64,000 nucleotides of DNA, from positions 1 to 64,000 of the forward strand of contig JASMDM010000067.1 in NCBI GenBank assembly GCA_030752795.1, read 5' to 3'. Both the position numbers and the translations under genes were made by a program. Source of the DNA: SAR202 cluster bacterium. GTDB taxonomy: Bacteria; Chloroflexota; Dehalococcoidia; Lucifugimonadales; UBA1123. Shown here in pieces: positions 1 to 9,611 of this stretch (positions are counted from its first letter, which is position 1; each line of letters begins with the position of its first letter). The notes under the pieces are model-generated. The model searched no databases. It was not told where the DNA came from and was given only the letters and a program-made list of their open reading frames with translations.

Positions 1-27
1 CTAGGGTTGTTCCAGGTGTTCGTGTAA
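1..27 (+). CDS. 3' end of an upstream gene, partial
   Basis: The first 27 bases read as an open frame ending in GLFQVFV and a TAA stop, followed by a good ribosome binding site for the next gene. The next genes are cytochrome oxidase assembly factors, so this could be the tail of an oxidase subunit. Eight residues are too few to assign a family. Confidence 0.3.
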   Translation, partial: LGLFQVFV

Positions 28-64
28 CCGACTGTGTTGAGCCGGCGATCGGAGGAGGGCAAAC

Positions 65-855
65 GTGGTCGACGGGACTGAGTCCCTCCTGACCCAATGG
101 CAAGGGCACCCCGACGCGATGATCGTGATCATCGTTGTGCATGTCGTCTACCCGCTCGGCGTCGGCCCCGTAAGGGCGCGCTACGGACTGGCCGCTCGTG
201 TTGATCCGAAACAGATGGCGACGTTCTCGCTGGGTGTGGCCGTGATGCTCCTGGCAGTCGCCTCGCCCATCCACGCGGCCAGCGAACGATACCTGTTCAG
301 CGCGCACATGGCCTTCACGTCCTGCTGACACTGGCAGCGCCACCGCTCTTGATCTCAGGCACTCCCAATTGGCTGATCCGGCCGTTGCTCAGGCCAGCCT
401 GGACGTATCGCCTCGCTCGAATCTTGACCCATCCGATCGTAGCGTTCGCGGCGCTCAACCTCGTGTTTTCGATGTGGCACACACCGGCTCTATACGAAGG
501 CGCCATCGACATCCACGCCATTCATTTCTTGGAGCACTTCCCGATGGTCGGCACAGCAACGATGATGTGGTGGCCGCTTGTCAGTCGGATGCCGGAGCTT
601 CCCCGGTTGCCGTACCCGGCGCAGATGATCTACCTGCTCGGACTCTCGATCGCCCAGATTATCGTATTCGGGGGATTGGTCTTCTCTTCTGAGCCCGTGT
701 ACTCGTTCTACGAAAACGCGCCTAGAATTCGGGGCCTGACTCCGTTGGAAGACCAACAGATCGGAGCCGTCATCATGAAAGTGGGCGGTGGATTCTTGTT
801 CCTCACCCTTCTGATCGTCGCGTTCTTCAGATGGTCGCGAGAAGAAGCCAATTAA
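65..855 (+). pseudogene. ctaG: Cytochrome c oxidase assembly factor CtaG, frameshifted
   Basis: CtaG-type integral membrane protein that helps deliver copper to the Cu(B) centre of aa3/caa3 oxidases. It starts at GTG 65 behind GGAGGAGG. The first 82 residues (to AHM at 308-310) read in one frame. The rest resumes at CTT 313 in another frame as LHVLLTLAAPPLLISGTPNW, the typical CtaG core, and ends at 855. Only two bases lie between the two frames, so one base is missing at about 311-312. Joined, the protein is about 263 residues with several membrane helices and the histidines MWHTP and HFLEHFP. The reading frame is otherwise well kept, so a sequence error or a recent mutation are both possible. 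The SCO-like gene downstream supports the oxidase-assembly role. Confidence 0.85.
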
Positions 856-939
856 GGTCTGTCGCCGAATGCCAGTGACATCGAACGCGAACAACGCATC
901 GCCGAATCAAACGGCTAGCCGCGGGAGGGCACACTCACA

Positions 940-1146
940 TTGAGCATCAACTTCAAGTTGTCCATGCTGATCCCGGTTCTGGCGGTCGCGACCATCATCG
1001 CGATCGCCGGCGGACTCGGCGTGGCGTTCATGATCCTAAACGAGACCGAGCTCGAGGAAACCGGCGTCATCATTCTGGGAGTCGCGATCGTCGTCGCGGT
1101 TCCCGGCGCCGCGTACTTGTTGGACCGTGCAGGCTCGGCTAGCTGA
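940..1146 (+). CDS. Small two-helix membrane protein
   Basis: 68-residue protein starting at TTG 940, about ten bases after GGGAGGG. It has two hydrophobic segments (about residues 8-33 and 41-60) separated by a short acidic loop, NETELEETG. It lies between ctaG and a SCO-like gene, so a role in the oxidase operon is a guess from position. I recognise no family. Confidence 0.55.
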   Translation: MSINFKLSMLIPVLAVATIIAIAGGLGVAFMILNETELEETGVIILGVAIVVAVPGAAYLLDRAGSAS

Positions 1147-1275
1147 CAACATACGTCGGCGCTTGTTGCTCGGAACGGCTGTCGTGAGCCGATGCGGTAT
1201 GATTAGGCACCCTGCTCGCTGAGGTCCGTCAGAATAACGCTCCGTCACCGTTCATCCGTCATCGCCACGATTCTA

Positions 1276-1872
1276 GTGGTCTTCGCTTGCCTGCTGATCA
1301 CTGTAGGTTGCTCGACCCAACCCGTCGAAACCTTCGACGGCACCGAGCTCGACGACGACGGCGTCGCGTACGATTTCCAGCTCGACGACCAGTTCGGTAG
1401 CCCCGTCGCCCTCCGGGATCTGCGCGGCAATGTCGTCGTCCTGACGTTTATGTATACGAACTGCCCCGACGTTTGCTCGATCGTCACGACTCAGCTCGAC
1501 GGAATCTACGAATCGCTGGGCGAACGCGCCGCCGAGGTTGAAGTCGTGGCGATCAGCGTCGACCCTGAGCGCGACACAATCGAGGAGGCGCACGGATTCT
1601 TGGAGCGTTGGGGACTCACTGAAGAGTGGAGCTTCCTCGTTGGCGACCGAGCCAGCCTGGAGCCGATCTGGGGGGCGTACTACCTGGCCCCGGTCTCCCA
1701 GGGCGGCGGACCGGCAGGCGCGCTGCGTCAACTCTCGACCGAGCCTTACCTTGTGAGACACTCGACCCCTGTCTATCTCATCGACCGTACGGGACACCGT
1801 CGAATCGTATTCACACAGCCGCTGGACCCCGACGAAGTCAGCCACGACATCCACCTGTTGTTGTCCGAATAG
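1276..1872 (+). CDS. SCO1/SenC-family copper chaperone, lipoprotein
   Basis: Thioredoxin-fold protein of the SCO1/SenC family, which moves copper to the Cu(A) site of cytochrome c oxidase. The copper ligands are visible: CPDVC (Cys63, Cys67) and a histidine in LVRHSTP (His162). The N-terminus is a short hydrophobic stretch ending in a lipobox-like TVGC (Cys12), so it is probably lipid-anchored outside the membrane. GTG 1276 gives a short signal peptide. The frame is open back to 1207 but offers no other ATG, GTG or TTG, so the true start is uncertain. At 198 residues it has the normal length. It follows the CtaG-like gene and completes a small oxidase-maturation group. Confidence 0.85.
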   Translation: MVFACLLITVGCSTQPVETFDGTELDDDGVAYDFQLDDQFGSPVALRDLRGNVVVLTFMYTNCPDVCSIVTTQLDGIYESLGERAAEVEVVAISVDPERDTIEEAHGFLERWGLTEEWSFLVGDRASLEPIWGAYYLAPVSQGGGPAGALRQLSTEPYLVRHSTPVYLIDRTGHRRIVFTQPLDPDEVSHDIHLLLSE

Positions 1873-1993
1873 GCCGAATCCGACGGCTCGACCTATCGAA
1901 GGCATGCCTGCATTGGCGCCGCCACCGTCATCGCGAACATCGCTATAATGGCGTCGAACGCGGCGGCAACGATCAAGTCGAGACGGGACGCGC

Positions 1994-3316
1994 ATGACTA
2001 AATCGATTGGTAAACGGGCTCACGGAAACGCTCCCTCACACATCATGCGCTTGGTCGAGCGCGTCGAGGAAGCCGCCGCAGACCCGAAGTACGCCGCGCG
2101 CAAAGACATGTACACGCGCCACAACCGCCTCGAGAAGGTCCGTAAGGCGCCAGTTTGCGTTCACCTTCACAGCGACTACCGTCTTGTCTGGCAGGAGCTC
2201 ATCCCTCCGGACACATTGGAATCGCAAGACCCGCTCGAACGCGGCGTCGAAATTCAACTCCGGCAGAAGCTGTACAAGCACGACCACATCCCCGACGACG
2301 AAGTGCTGCTGCCCACGATTTGGGTGTCTCCGATTCGACCGGTCGGCGCCGAATCTGCCGATCGAGGATCGAGTCAAGGCGTCGCGGACCGCACACACGG
2401 CTCGCGAAGCCAGGGTGATGCGCGGCTGTGGGGGCTCCCGTTCCGGGTGGACGCCACCGACGACCCGGGAGGCGCCTACAAGGTGGCCCCAGTCGTGACC
2501 GACGAGTCGGACATGGAGTTGCTTCACCATCCCCGATACGAAATCGACGCACCGGCGACGTTGGAGTTGCTGGAACGCGTCAATGAGCTCGTTGACGGGC
2601 GGCTGCCGGTCAAGCTGGCCACCGACGAGTTGGCGGCCAGTCCGTCCGAAACCGTCGTTAGCCTAATGGGCATCGAAGCCGTCTTGTACGGCGTCATCGA
2701 CAGGCCAGAATTCATTCACAAGATGATGGATTTCGTGACTGATGGGTACATCGCCTACCATCGCGAACGACAAGCAGCAGGCGCGCTCGATCCGGAATCG
2801 ACATGGGGATTTCGGACTCACTGCGAAAAACTCCGTCCCGACGAAGACGCGGGCGCGCTCTCAAGCTCCTGGTGGTATGTCAGCGCGCAGAGTCTCTCGG
2901 GGCTCTCTCCGGACATGTACGCCGAGTTCCTCCAGCCGTACCACGACCGATTGGCCCGTGAGTTGGGCGACAACCGGGTCTACTACCACGGTTGCGAAGA
3001 CCTGACGGAAAAGCTGCCGATCATCCGTAAGCTGCCGAACCTGCGGCGGTTCCACATTTCAGCATGGACCGATCTCGAGGCCGCCGCCGAACAACTTGGC
3101 CGAGACTTCGTACTGGAGACGCACATCGCGTACGCAGACGTCCTGTACACGCACACTCCGGCGCAGATGCGCGCGGCTCTCGAGCGAATTATGGACATCG
3201 CCGGCGACTGCGCGATCGACATCAACCTAGGCGACGTCGAAACAGTGCGCGGCGACCCGTCGGTCCTCACGAACTGGGCCCGACTCGCCCAAGAGGTCAC
3301 CGAGAGCTACGCGTAG
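1994..3316 (+). CDS. Uroporphyrinogen decarboxylase-like protein (URO-D superfamily)
   Basis: 440-residue protein resembling the URO-D-like proteins that are abundant in Chloroflexota and in corrinoid methyltransferase systems, rather than HemE itself. Typical features are HLHSDYRLVWQEL near the N-terminus, a central MGIEAVLYGVIDRPE segment, and the C-terminal VYYHGCEDLTEKLPIIRKLP block, whose His and Cys correspond to zinc ligands in the methyltransferase branch. Real HemE is about 350 residues with conserved arginines that I do not see here. The substrate is unknown; a methyl or decarboxylation chemistry is inferred from the family only. It stands alone, with a tandem repeat downstream. Confidence 0.7.
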   Translation: MTKSIGKRAHGNAPSHIMRLVERVEEAAADPKYAARKDMYTRHNRLEKVRKAPVCVHLHSDYRLVWQELIPPDTLESQDPLERGVEIQLRQKLYKHDHIPDDEVLLPTIWVSPIRPVGAESADRGSSQGVADRTHGSRSQGDARLWGLPFRVDATDDPGGAYKVAPVVTDESDMELLHHPRYEIDAPATLELLERVNELVDGRLPVKLATDELAASPSETVVSLMGIEAVLYGVIDRPEFIHKMMDFVTDGYIAYHRERQAAGALDPESTWGFRTHCEKLRPDEDAGALSSSWWYVSAQSLSGLSPDMYAEFLQPYHDRLARELGDNRVYYHGCEDLTEKLPIIRKLPNLRRFHISAWTDLEAAAEQLGRDFVLETHIAYADVLYTHTPAQMRAALERIMDIAGDCAIDINLGDVETVRGDPSVLTNWARLAQEVTESYA

Positions 3317-3343
3317 CTAAGCGAGGAATCGGTCAAAAAACGA

Positions 3344-3430
3344 AATGGGACACCACCCACGCCCATCATCGTAGTGGCACACCACCCGCGCCCATCATCG
3401 TAATGGCACACTACCCACGCCCGCCATCGT
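3344..3430 (+). repeat. Three tandem copies of a 29-bp unit
   Basis: Three head-to-tail copies (3344-3372, 3373-3401, 3402-3430) share the core ACCCRCGCCC followed by ATCGT. Each copy differs from its neighbours at a few positions. There are no spacers, so it is not a CRISPR array. It lies just after the URO-D-like gene. Confidence 0.85.
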
Positions 3431-3626
3431 AGGGAAGGGTTTCAAACCCTCCCGCGGCGCTTCATTACGAATCACATAGCGTTTGCATTAATAATTACGC
3501 CGTCACTCTCGCTATTGATCGATCGCTCGCGTCAACGCCACGGGCGCATTCGAAGCCCCAACGAATCACGATCAAGGCTATGGACACGACCACATCACCC
3601 AATCGCGATCAAGCACAGAGTGCGAT
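3431..3626. other. Intergenic stretch with one hairpin
   Basis: No gene seen. A near-perfect inverted repeat at 3432-3453 (GGGAAGGGTTT then AAACCCTCCC) lies right after the tandem repeats and could terminate transcription of the URO-D-like gene, although no clear U-tract follows. Confidence 0.4.
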
Positions 3627-4516
3627 CTAACCCCCCATGTCCCGACGCAGGTCCATCAGCCGCTCCCACTGCTCGTCGTCGAGCTCGGGGAAGCCTTCGG
3701 CCTTCTGGCGAACGCCGCCGGTAAACTGCGGGGCGCGCTTAGCCAGGAAGCGTCTCTTCCTTCGCCATCGTCAGTGGTGAGCTGGGTCAGGAGCGCATTC
3801 ATGAGGGTTTGAACTCGCCATGCCTCGGTCACAGGCGTCTCACGGAATCTGATCACGAACTCTTTCATCATGCGAACGGCCAACGGCGGCACGCCCGCGA
3901 TGTGAGTTGCAATCTCCTCCGATCGGGTCATGAGATCGTCGTGGGGCACTGTCTCGTTGATCAAGTTGATCCGAAGAGCCTCCGCCGCGTCGAAGGGCTC
4001 ATCCGTAAGCAAGATACGCATGGCGTCGGCGTACGATATCTGTCGCGGCAGATATGTCGCACCCGGCCCGCCGCCGACCCATCCCTGGCTCAGCAGCGCA
4101 AACTTGAATCGTGCGTGCTCTTCGCAGGCGATCCTTATGTCGGTCAAGGTCAGCATGATGTAGAAGCCAGTTCCGGCAGCCCAGCCGTTGATCGCGCCGA
4201 TGACGGGTTTCATGATCTGCGGGTAGTGGTCGCCCAAACGGCCATCGGCCCCGATGCGAGCGCCGTTCACCGTGCCCGCCAGAGGCCAAAACAGTCCCTC
4301 GGCCCGCATTCGATCGCGATCCTCTTGCGTGACTCCCGGTCTCGGCGCGAGATTGTGCCCCGCGCAGAAATGGCGGTCCCCAGCCCCCGTCAGGATGACC
4401 ACGCGAACGTCTCGGTCTTCCCAGACCTCGTTCCACGCCTCGGCGACTTCGAGAACCTTGATGCCGGCGAGCGCCGATTTCATATATTCGACAGTCCTCT
4501 CGATCGCCGACCCCAT
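3627..4516 (-). pseudogene. Enoyl-CoA hydratase/isomerase, N-terminally truncated and frameshifted
   Basis: Crotonase-fold protein. It has the CoA/oxyanion-hole region ILTGAGDRHFCAGHNL, the second oxyanion segment INGWAAGTGFYIM, and the GWVGGGPGATYLPRQI block. Two defects are visible. At the 3' end the frame changes after EGRDA (about 3747). Adding one base restores the ordinary crotonase ending LAKRAPQFTGG and carries on to a TAG at 3627-3629. At the 5' end the usual first strands with the ITLNRPexxNA motif are absent, and no frame upstream of 4516 supplies them. The gene points away from the MaoC genes. Probably non-functional, unless the frameshift is a sequencing error and the N-terminus is genuinely short. 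Confidence 0.75.
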
Positions 4517-4614
4517 ACCCTCGCCGAACCATGTCGGTCAGTAGACGGAACACTGGATGCAGGCTAAAATGCAGGCTAAGTCTAGCACGAGATCAAACCG
4601 ACGAGGAGCAAATT

Positions 4615-5106
4615 ATGGGCAACGGCGAAGAGATTCGCTGGGAGTTTGAAGCCGTCGAGATCGGGCAGACGGGTCCTCCGTACACGCTGGAGATCACAGA
4701 CGAGCTCGTCGCGCGATACGCGGAAATCGCGCGGAACCCGAACCCAGCTTACACGGAGGACAGCGCCGAAGATCAGTTGAAGCTGGCAATGCCAACCATG
4801 ATCTTCCGGATCGCACCGTTGCGCCGTCAGGACATCGCATCTGAAAACGGCTTTACCGCACTCGAACGTGTCAGCGAGAACTCGCGGCAGACCCCTTTCG
4901 CCAAATGCGAGGTGCGCTGGTTCGCCCCGATACACGTAAACGACATCATCACCAGCTACGGACACATCGTCGACAAGCAGATACGGCGCGGCAACAAGTT
5001 CGTCACGTTCCGGGTCGAGGCAAGCAACCAAGACGACCAAAAAGTCGCCGAATACGACTACACCTGCATCTTCGAGTACGCGAAAGGCCAACACTCGCGC
5101 GACTAA
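4615..5106 (+). CDS. MaoC-like hydratase, N-terminal FAS1-type domain protein
   Basis: 163-residue hot-dog-fold protein of the MaoC group, starting at ATG 4615 behind GAGGAG (an earlier ATG at 4531 has no such site). NPNPAYTEDSAED and the later IHVNDIITSYGHIVDK strand pattern match the N-terminal half of 3-hydroxyacyl-CoA or mesaconyl-CoA hydratases. The usual catalytic Asp/His pair is not obvious, so it may be the structural partner. It is followed 77 bases later by a second MaoC protein in the same direction; such pairs often form one heteromeric hydratase. Confidence 0.75.
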   Translation: MGNGEEIRWEFEAVEIGQTGPPYTLEITDELVARYAEIARNPNPAYTEDSAEDQLKLAMPTMIFRIAPLRRQDIASENGFTALERVSENSRQTPFAKCEVRWFAPIHVNDIITSYGHIVDKQIRRGNKFVTFRVEASNQDDQKVAEYDYTCIFEYAKGQHSRD

Positions 5107-5183
5107 ACGCAGCCCGGTGCTCTGGCCGTTCACGGCCGACCCTTCTAGGCGCCGATCAACCCTGAATCTCCGACGGAGGACAC

Positions 5184-5636
5184 ATGGCCACGAACACCAA
5201 ACCGATCACATTCGACACCATCCAGGTTGGCGACGATTTGCCTTCGTTCGAAATCGGAGAAACCCAGGAGACGATCAACGGCGCGAGGCTCATCGTTGAC
5301 GACACTCATGAGACTCCGCGCAACATACACACCGATCCCGAGTTCGCCAAAGAAGGCTTGTTCGCCGGGACCGTGAACGCCGGCATTACCACGATGGCCT
5401 ACGTCAACACGATGCTGGAGCAGTGGTTCCCAGCCAACAATTTCTACGACGGCGGCGGGCTCGTGTTCAAGGCAATCGACCCATTCCGACCGGGCGACAC
5501 CGTTGTCTTCACTGGCAAGATCGCCGACAAACGCGAAGAAGACGGCAAAAAGATCGTCGACTGCAAGATCGAAGGACACAACCAACTCGGCAAGATCATG
5601 GGCGTCGCAGAAGCGACGTTGGTTCTGCAGGACTAG
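5184..5636 (+). CDS. MaoC-like enoyl-CoA hydratase
   Basis: 150-residue single hot-dog-fold hydratase with the N(I)HTDPEFA segment (residues about 47-55), the place of the catalytic Asp and His in the MaoC dehydratase family, followed by LFAGTVNAGITTMAY. The start ATG 5184 follows GGAGGAC. Together with the preceding gene it probably hydrates an enoyl-CoA in fatty-acid-like or branched-chain catabolism. The exact substrate cannot be read from the sequence. Confidence 0.8.
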   Translation: MATNTKPITFDTIQVGDDLPSFEIGETQETINGARLIVDDTHETPRNIHTDPEFAKEGLFAGTVNAGITTMAYVNTMLEQWFPANNFYDGGGLVFKAIDPFRPGDTVVFTGKIADKREEDGKKIVDCKIEGHNQLGKIMGVAEATLVLQD

Positions 5637-5956
5637 CCTGCCCCGACGACGCCGGCCGACTTCGTACGGGGCGGGCTCGGTATTTCCGTTCGGGGTGAGC
5701 CCGTCGGACCGTCCGCCCGGGTAACCACTCACTCTCCATCCGTTCGGGGAGAGCCTGTCGAACCCTGCGCCTAGCGATCACGCCGCCGCCTGGATGTTCC
5801 ACCTCGACCGCCGATGTCATGATGCAGGGGATCAGCAAGGGGACGGCGTCCCCTTGCGCGGGGGATTGGGGGTGTCCCCCAAACACCCTCTTGGGCGGGC
5901 GGGGCAAGACAACATCGCCCGCCGACAACTCCGCGGAAGACCCTTCGAAGCGACAG
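5637..5956. repeat. Intergenic region with dispersed repeats and palindromes
   Basis: No gene. Two copies of the window's dispersed 25-bp repeat (5686-5710 and 5740-5765; core CCGTTCGGGG then GAGCC and GTCG) are followed by a perfect hairpin at 5835-5857 (GCAAGGGGAC / GTCCCCTTGC) and a G-rich GGGGGTGTCCCCC segment near 5870. The same motifs recur at other intergenic sites. Confidence 0.75.
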
Positions 5957-6916
5957 CTAGCTGCTCATCGGCAGCTCGACACCGACGCCCTGTTCTTTGG
6001 CTTTGCCGTAAAGGTACGCCGCCGCCGCCACATCGCTCACGGCAAGTCCCTGAGATTCGAACAGCGTGATGCTTTCGGCCGACTCGCGGCCCTTGATCCG
6101 GCCCACGACAACGTCGGACAGTTCGTGGATCTGGCTCCAGCGCACTCGACCGCGCTCGATCGGGTACAGCAAGTCGCCTGCCTCCACCCGCGCGTCCTCG
6201 ATGCTGTCGACGATGATCGTGTCCGCGCCCCGGATCACGTTGTCGTCGACCTCTTGGCGGATCCAGTGGTTGCTGCCCGCCGCGTTGATGTGTTGTCCGG
6301 GTTTCAGCCATTCGCCAAGCAGCACCGGCGTCCTGGACGTGGTCATGGTGATCACGATGTCGGAGTCGGTGACCGCCTCCTCGGCGGATCCGACCTGCGT
6401 GATCTCGACGCCGAGCTCGGCGCCCATCTCATCGATGAATCCCTGCACCGATTCCTCGACGCGGTCGTAGGCTTTCACCCTCTTGACGTTCCGTACGCCG
6501 CACACCCCGGCGAGTTGCGCACGGCCCTGATTGCCCGTGCCGATAATGCCGACCGTCGACGCGTCTTCGCGCGCCATGTACTTGGTCGCGACCGCGCTGA
6601 CCGCGCCGGTCCGGAGCTGGGTCAGCCGGCCGCCTTGCACCATCGCAAGCAGGTCGCCCGTGTTGCTGTCGTACAAGATAACGAGGAATCGAGTTCCAGC
6701 CCTGAAGCTAGTGTACGTCTTCAGTCCGAAGACCTCGCTGCCCAGGACCGAGGCGGCCATTAAATGGTGAAATCCGCGCGGCATGCGGATTCTGGATCGA
6801 GGACGGTTCCAGGTTTCGCCTTCGCCGACCTGGCGAAAGGAATCCTCGATCACCTCGATGCTGTCCTGCATCGTCACCAATCCGTCGATATCACTGTCCG
6901 TAAGTAGCAAGGGCAT
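5957..6916 (-). CDS. Ornithine cyclodeaminase/mu-crystallin family protein
   Basis: 319-residue NAD(P)-dependent enzyme of the OCD/mu-crystallin family. It shows GGRLTQLRTGAVSAVATKYMA in the first half, the Rossmann glycine motif GIIGTGNQGRAQL (about residues 124-136), and a C-terminal GLAVSDVAAAAYLY block. Family members include ornithine cyclodeaminase, alanine dehydrogenase and ketimine reductases; the substrate here is unknown. The start ATG follows GAGGAGG at seven bases. It converges with the MaoC genes. Confidence 0.85.
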   Translation of the reverse strand: MPLLLTDSDIDGLVTMQDSIEVIEDSFRQVGEGETWNRPRSRIRMPRGFHHLMAASVLGSEVFGLKTYTSFRAGTRFLVILYDSNTGDLLAMVQGGRLTQLRTGAVSAVATKYMAREDASTVGIIGTGNQGRAQLAGVCGVRNVKRVKAYDRVEESVQGFIDEMGAELGVEITQVGSAEEAVTDSDIVITMTTSRTPVLLGEWLKPGQHINAAGSNHWIRQEVDDNVIRGADTIIVDSIEDARVEAGDLLYPIERGRVRWSQIHELSDVVVGRIKGRESAESITLFESQGLAVSDVAAAAYLYGKAKEQGVGVELPMSS

Positions 6917-7457
6917 CCGCGGTCCTCCTCGATTCGAAATCGTGCCGAAAAATCGATCAACCTCACGGTTGGCATCGGGTCACGGGGACATCGCATCTTC
7001 TGAAACGGTCTCCACGTTTCCGGATTTCGCCGCCAGACGGCAAGTGGGCCGACGGCAAAACACCGGCCATGATATCAAATTACGGCCCATCGGCAATAAG
7101 ATTCGCGCTCGATCGATGCCCATCGCCAAGATCGACGGACGTGATCGCACGCACTGATTCGAATGGCGACAAAACGGACAGCGGGCGACGAAGAGGCCGC
7201 CAACGAGACATGACACGTAATCGACGATATACGGAAACTGGGCTAGATGCGCAGCGCCCTGCCGACGGCGAAACTAGGAGTTCGACTCAGGGACTCGCCC
7301 GTGTGACGGAACCCGACTGCTTCGCGATTGAGGTAGACAACGATCCGTCTACGCCGTTCGTCCCTCGTGCGGAAAGCCTGAGACACGCTGGATCACCAAC
7401 AGCTCGATGCGCCGGCCCGGACGCCAGTCGACCAGACCGGTACGATGGCGACGCTGG
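6917..7457. other. Intergenic region, no gene recognised
   Basis: About 540 bases. The open frames present have no ribosome binding site or family resemblance, and their translations are arginine/serine-rich, as expected of shadow frames. I see no repeat or RNA structure that stands out. Confidence 0.5.
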
Positions 7458-7775
7458 CTATTGCGGCCTCATCTCCATCACTTCGGCGACGTCTATTGTC
7501 CCGAATTCCGCGAACGGGCACGCCTTGGCGATCTCGACAGCGGCATCCATGCTGTCCGCTTTCACGATGGAAAATCCAGTCAGTCGATCGCGTCCGCTAT
7601 CTTCCAACACACCACTCGCGCTCACGGTCGTGGCCTCTCCCAGCGGTGTGCCAGGGTTGACCTGGGCGTCGCCAAGATCGCCGACCCAGGCCATGAAGCG
7701 TTGTTTGTGTTTCTCGCCTTCTTCCTGGCTGTCAAACTGCGGCTCGCCGTAATACGATAGCGTGTAGTTGGGCAT
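7458..7775 (-). CDS. YCII-related domain protein
   Basis: 105-residue protein of the YCII/DGPF-like ferredoxin-fold family (MPNYTLSYYGEPQF at the start; LTGFSIVKADSMDAAVEIAKACPFAEFGTIDVAEVMEM at the end, quoted here as a pattern rather than a full motif). It starts at ATG 7775 behind AAGGAGA; a longer frame to 7823 lacks a site. Related proteins are small single-domain enzymes or accessory proteins of mostly unknown role. It is divergent from the alpha/beta hydrolase gene at 7989. Confidence 0.75.
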   Translation of the reverse strand: MPNYTLSYYGEPQFDSQEEGEKHKQRFMAWVGDLGDAQVNPGTPLGEATTVSASGVLEDSGRDRLTGFSIVKADSMDAAVEIAKACPFAEFGTIDVAEVMEMRPQ

Positions 7776-7988
7776 CGGATTCTCCTTGATCGATTGACAT
7801 TCATTATGTGTGGGCTGCGGCAACGGGTCAACGAATTCATCGCCGCCACTCCATGCGACAATGCCGACGCGCGTCGAGTCCGTTCAATCAATCGACGACT
7901 GCACTTGGCGCAAGAATTGGGGATGGACCAACTTGGCGGCTCACCCAGCCCGCTAGGTGCAACCGCTGATTTGAAGGGAGTTTCCAAC

Positions 7989-8816
7989 ATGGACACCGTG
8001 AAACCCGGCCGAGGCATCGCGCCTGTGGATGGAGGCGAAATCGCCTATCTGATCGTCGGCGAAGGCCCGCCGATCGCCACGTCGCACCCCTACACGACGC
8101 CGAAAGCGGGACACACCCCGATTCCGGGCTTTACCACGACCACTGTGTGGCCCAGGGGGTTCGGGGCGAGCTCCGATGCCCGAGACTCCTCCGACTACGG
8201 CTTCTGGCGGTTGGCCGAAGACCTGGACGCGGTGCGACGACACCTCGGACTTGATCGATGGTCGTATTGGGGCACTTCGATGGGCGGGTTCGTGGGGCTG
8301 ATCTACGCGCTGGACTACCAGGAATCGATCTCGGCCTTGATCCTCGATTCCACGGCGGCGAGCCATCACTACAAAGACGATCCGACAAGCCTGTACCCGA
8401 AAGCTAGGGCCGCGCCCGAGTTCGATCGGTTGATCGAAGATCCGTCTTGGGAGACCCTGCGTGACTACTTCGTCCTCAGGTCGCGGATGGAGGGCAGCGA
8501 CGACCCCGAGGCGCTGTGGGAGGAGGCTGGGACCACCCTCGACCGAAACCCGTTCGCCTATGGAGAGATAATGCGCCGCCTCGAGGAGTTCGACACCCGC
8601 TCGCGCCTGGGGGAGATCAATATCCCGACGCTGGTGCTGGCCGGCGAGGACGACCTACAGTGTCCCCCCAGTCAGGCACGCTTGATAGCCGATGGTATAC
8701 CGGCTTCTGAGTTGAAGGTCTACCCCAATTGCGGCCACGGCGTCGTGCGTCGCAGCCCGCCCGGAGCACAAGAGGTGGTAAGAGAGTTCATCACGACCGC
8801 GCTCGCTCGCGACTGA
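7989..8816 (+). CDS. Alpha/beta-fold hydrolase
   Basis: 275-residue hydrolase. The nucleophile elbow is GTSMGG (Ser97), the acid lies in VLAGEDDLQCP, and the histidine in YPNCGHGVVRR. ATG 7989 follows GGGAG; the longer upstream frame has no site. The N-terminal half lacks the usual HGxP motif (it reads ATSHPYTTPKAGH), so the oxyanion hole is unusual. Substrate unknown; ester or enol-lactone hydrolysis would fit the aromatic/acid-catabolic setting. Confidence 0.8.
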   Translation: MDTVKPGRGIAPVDGGEIAYLIVGEGPPIATSHPYTTPKAGHTPIPGFTTTTVWPRGFGASSDARDSSDYGFWRLAEDLDAVRRHLGLDRWSYWGTSMGGFVGLIYALDYQESISALILDSTAASHHYKDDPTSLYPKARAAPEFDRLIEDPSWETLRDYFVLRSRMEGSDDPEALWEEAGTTLDRNPFAYGEIMRRLEEFDTRSRLGEINIPTLVLAGEDDLQCPPSQARLIADGIPASELKVYPNCGHGVVRRSPPGAQEVVREFITTALARD

Positions 8817-8859
8817 TCCGCGATCGTCGATCGCCAAGCGTTCCAACCGGCCGAGATCG

Positions 8860-9585
8860 CTAGGGCAGAGGCTCGTTCAGAAGCCGCCCGCAGCCCGGCG
8901 CCGAGTCGTCGATCCCCATCTTGCGCAGTGCCATCCAGAACGTGGCCTGGTTTGACGTCACGACCGGCTTGCCGAGCTCGCGTTCCAGCGGCTCGATGAT
9001 GTCGGCGGTCGCGAGGTTGGTGCACGAAATGAAGACACCGTCGGCGTCTTCACGGTCCGCCTTCTCGACGAGGGCGCGCGTATCGTCCTGGGAGATCATC
9101 GGGATTTCGTAACTGTCGCCCTGAAGGAAGCTCTCCAGGCTGACCGGATCGAAACCCAGGTCGGCAAAGAACGCCATTTCCTTGTCGTTGATCTCTTTCG
9201 GATACGGCGTGACAACCGCCATCTTCTTGACGCCCAGGCATCTGAGTGCCGTCGCGACCGCGGTGGATGTCGTTGAAGCCGGAGTCCCGGACTCGTTGGC
9301 GATGCGCTCCGAGATGCGATCGTCGTAACCACCGGTCTCCAGCGAGCTGCCGCTGGTGCACGCGTACATGACGAAATCAGGCCGGGCGAACGCCAGGCGA
9401 CGGCAATCGTCGTCCAGGTACTTGAGCATGTCCTTGAGGTCATCGGGACTCAGCACGGCGCGACTGCGGAACATCCGTTGAGCGTGTATCGTCACACCGG
9501 GCGGCGCCCAACGGTTGAACTCCCGTTCCACGGTGATGTTGACGGGCGGAATGAGCACGCCCATGCGCTTCCATTCTTTGGTCAT
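8860..9585 (-). CDS. Maleate isomerase / arylmalonate decarboxylase family protein
   Basis: 241-residue member of the Asp/Glu racemase superfamily. The two catalytic cysteines are in place: YACTSGS (Cys76) and FISCTNL (Cys188), as in maleate cis-trans isomerase. The start ATG follows GAGGAGGG. It sits 26 bases downstream of hyuB in the same direction and is probably cotranscribed with hyuA-hyuB, a common arrangement of hydantoin racemase or related enzymes with hydantoinase-like ATPases. The actual substrate is not known. Confidence 0.85.
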   Translation of the reverse strand: MTKEWKRMGVLIPPVNITVEREFNRWAPPGVTIHAQRMFRSRAVLSPDDLKDMLKYLDDDCRRLAFARPDFVMYACTSGSSLETGGYDDRISERIANESGTPASTTSTAVATALRCLGVKKMAVVTPYPKEINDKEMAFFADLGFDPVSLESFLQGDSYEIPMISQDDTRALVEKADREDADGVFISCTNLATADIIEPLERELGKPVVTSNQATFWMALRKMGIDDSAPGCGRLLNEPLP

Positions 9586-9611
9586 GATGGCACCCTCCTC
9601 GAGCTCGATTG

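Noticed and set aside
3344-3430. Possible CRISPR array
   Set aside because: The 29-bp units are directly adjacent with no spacers, and no cas gene is near.
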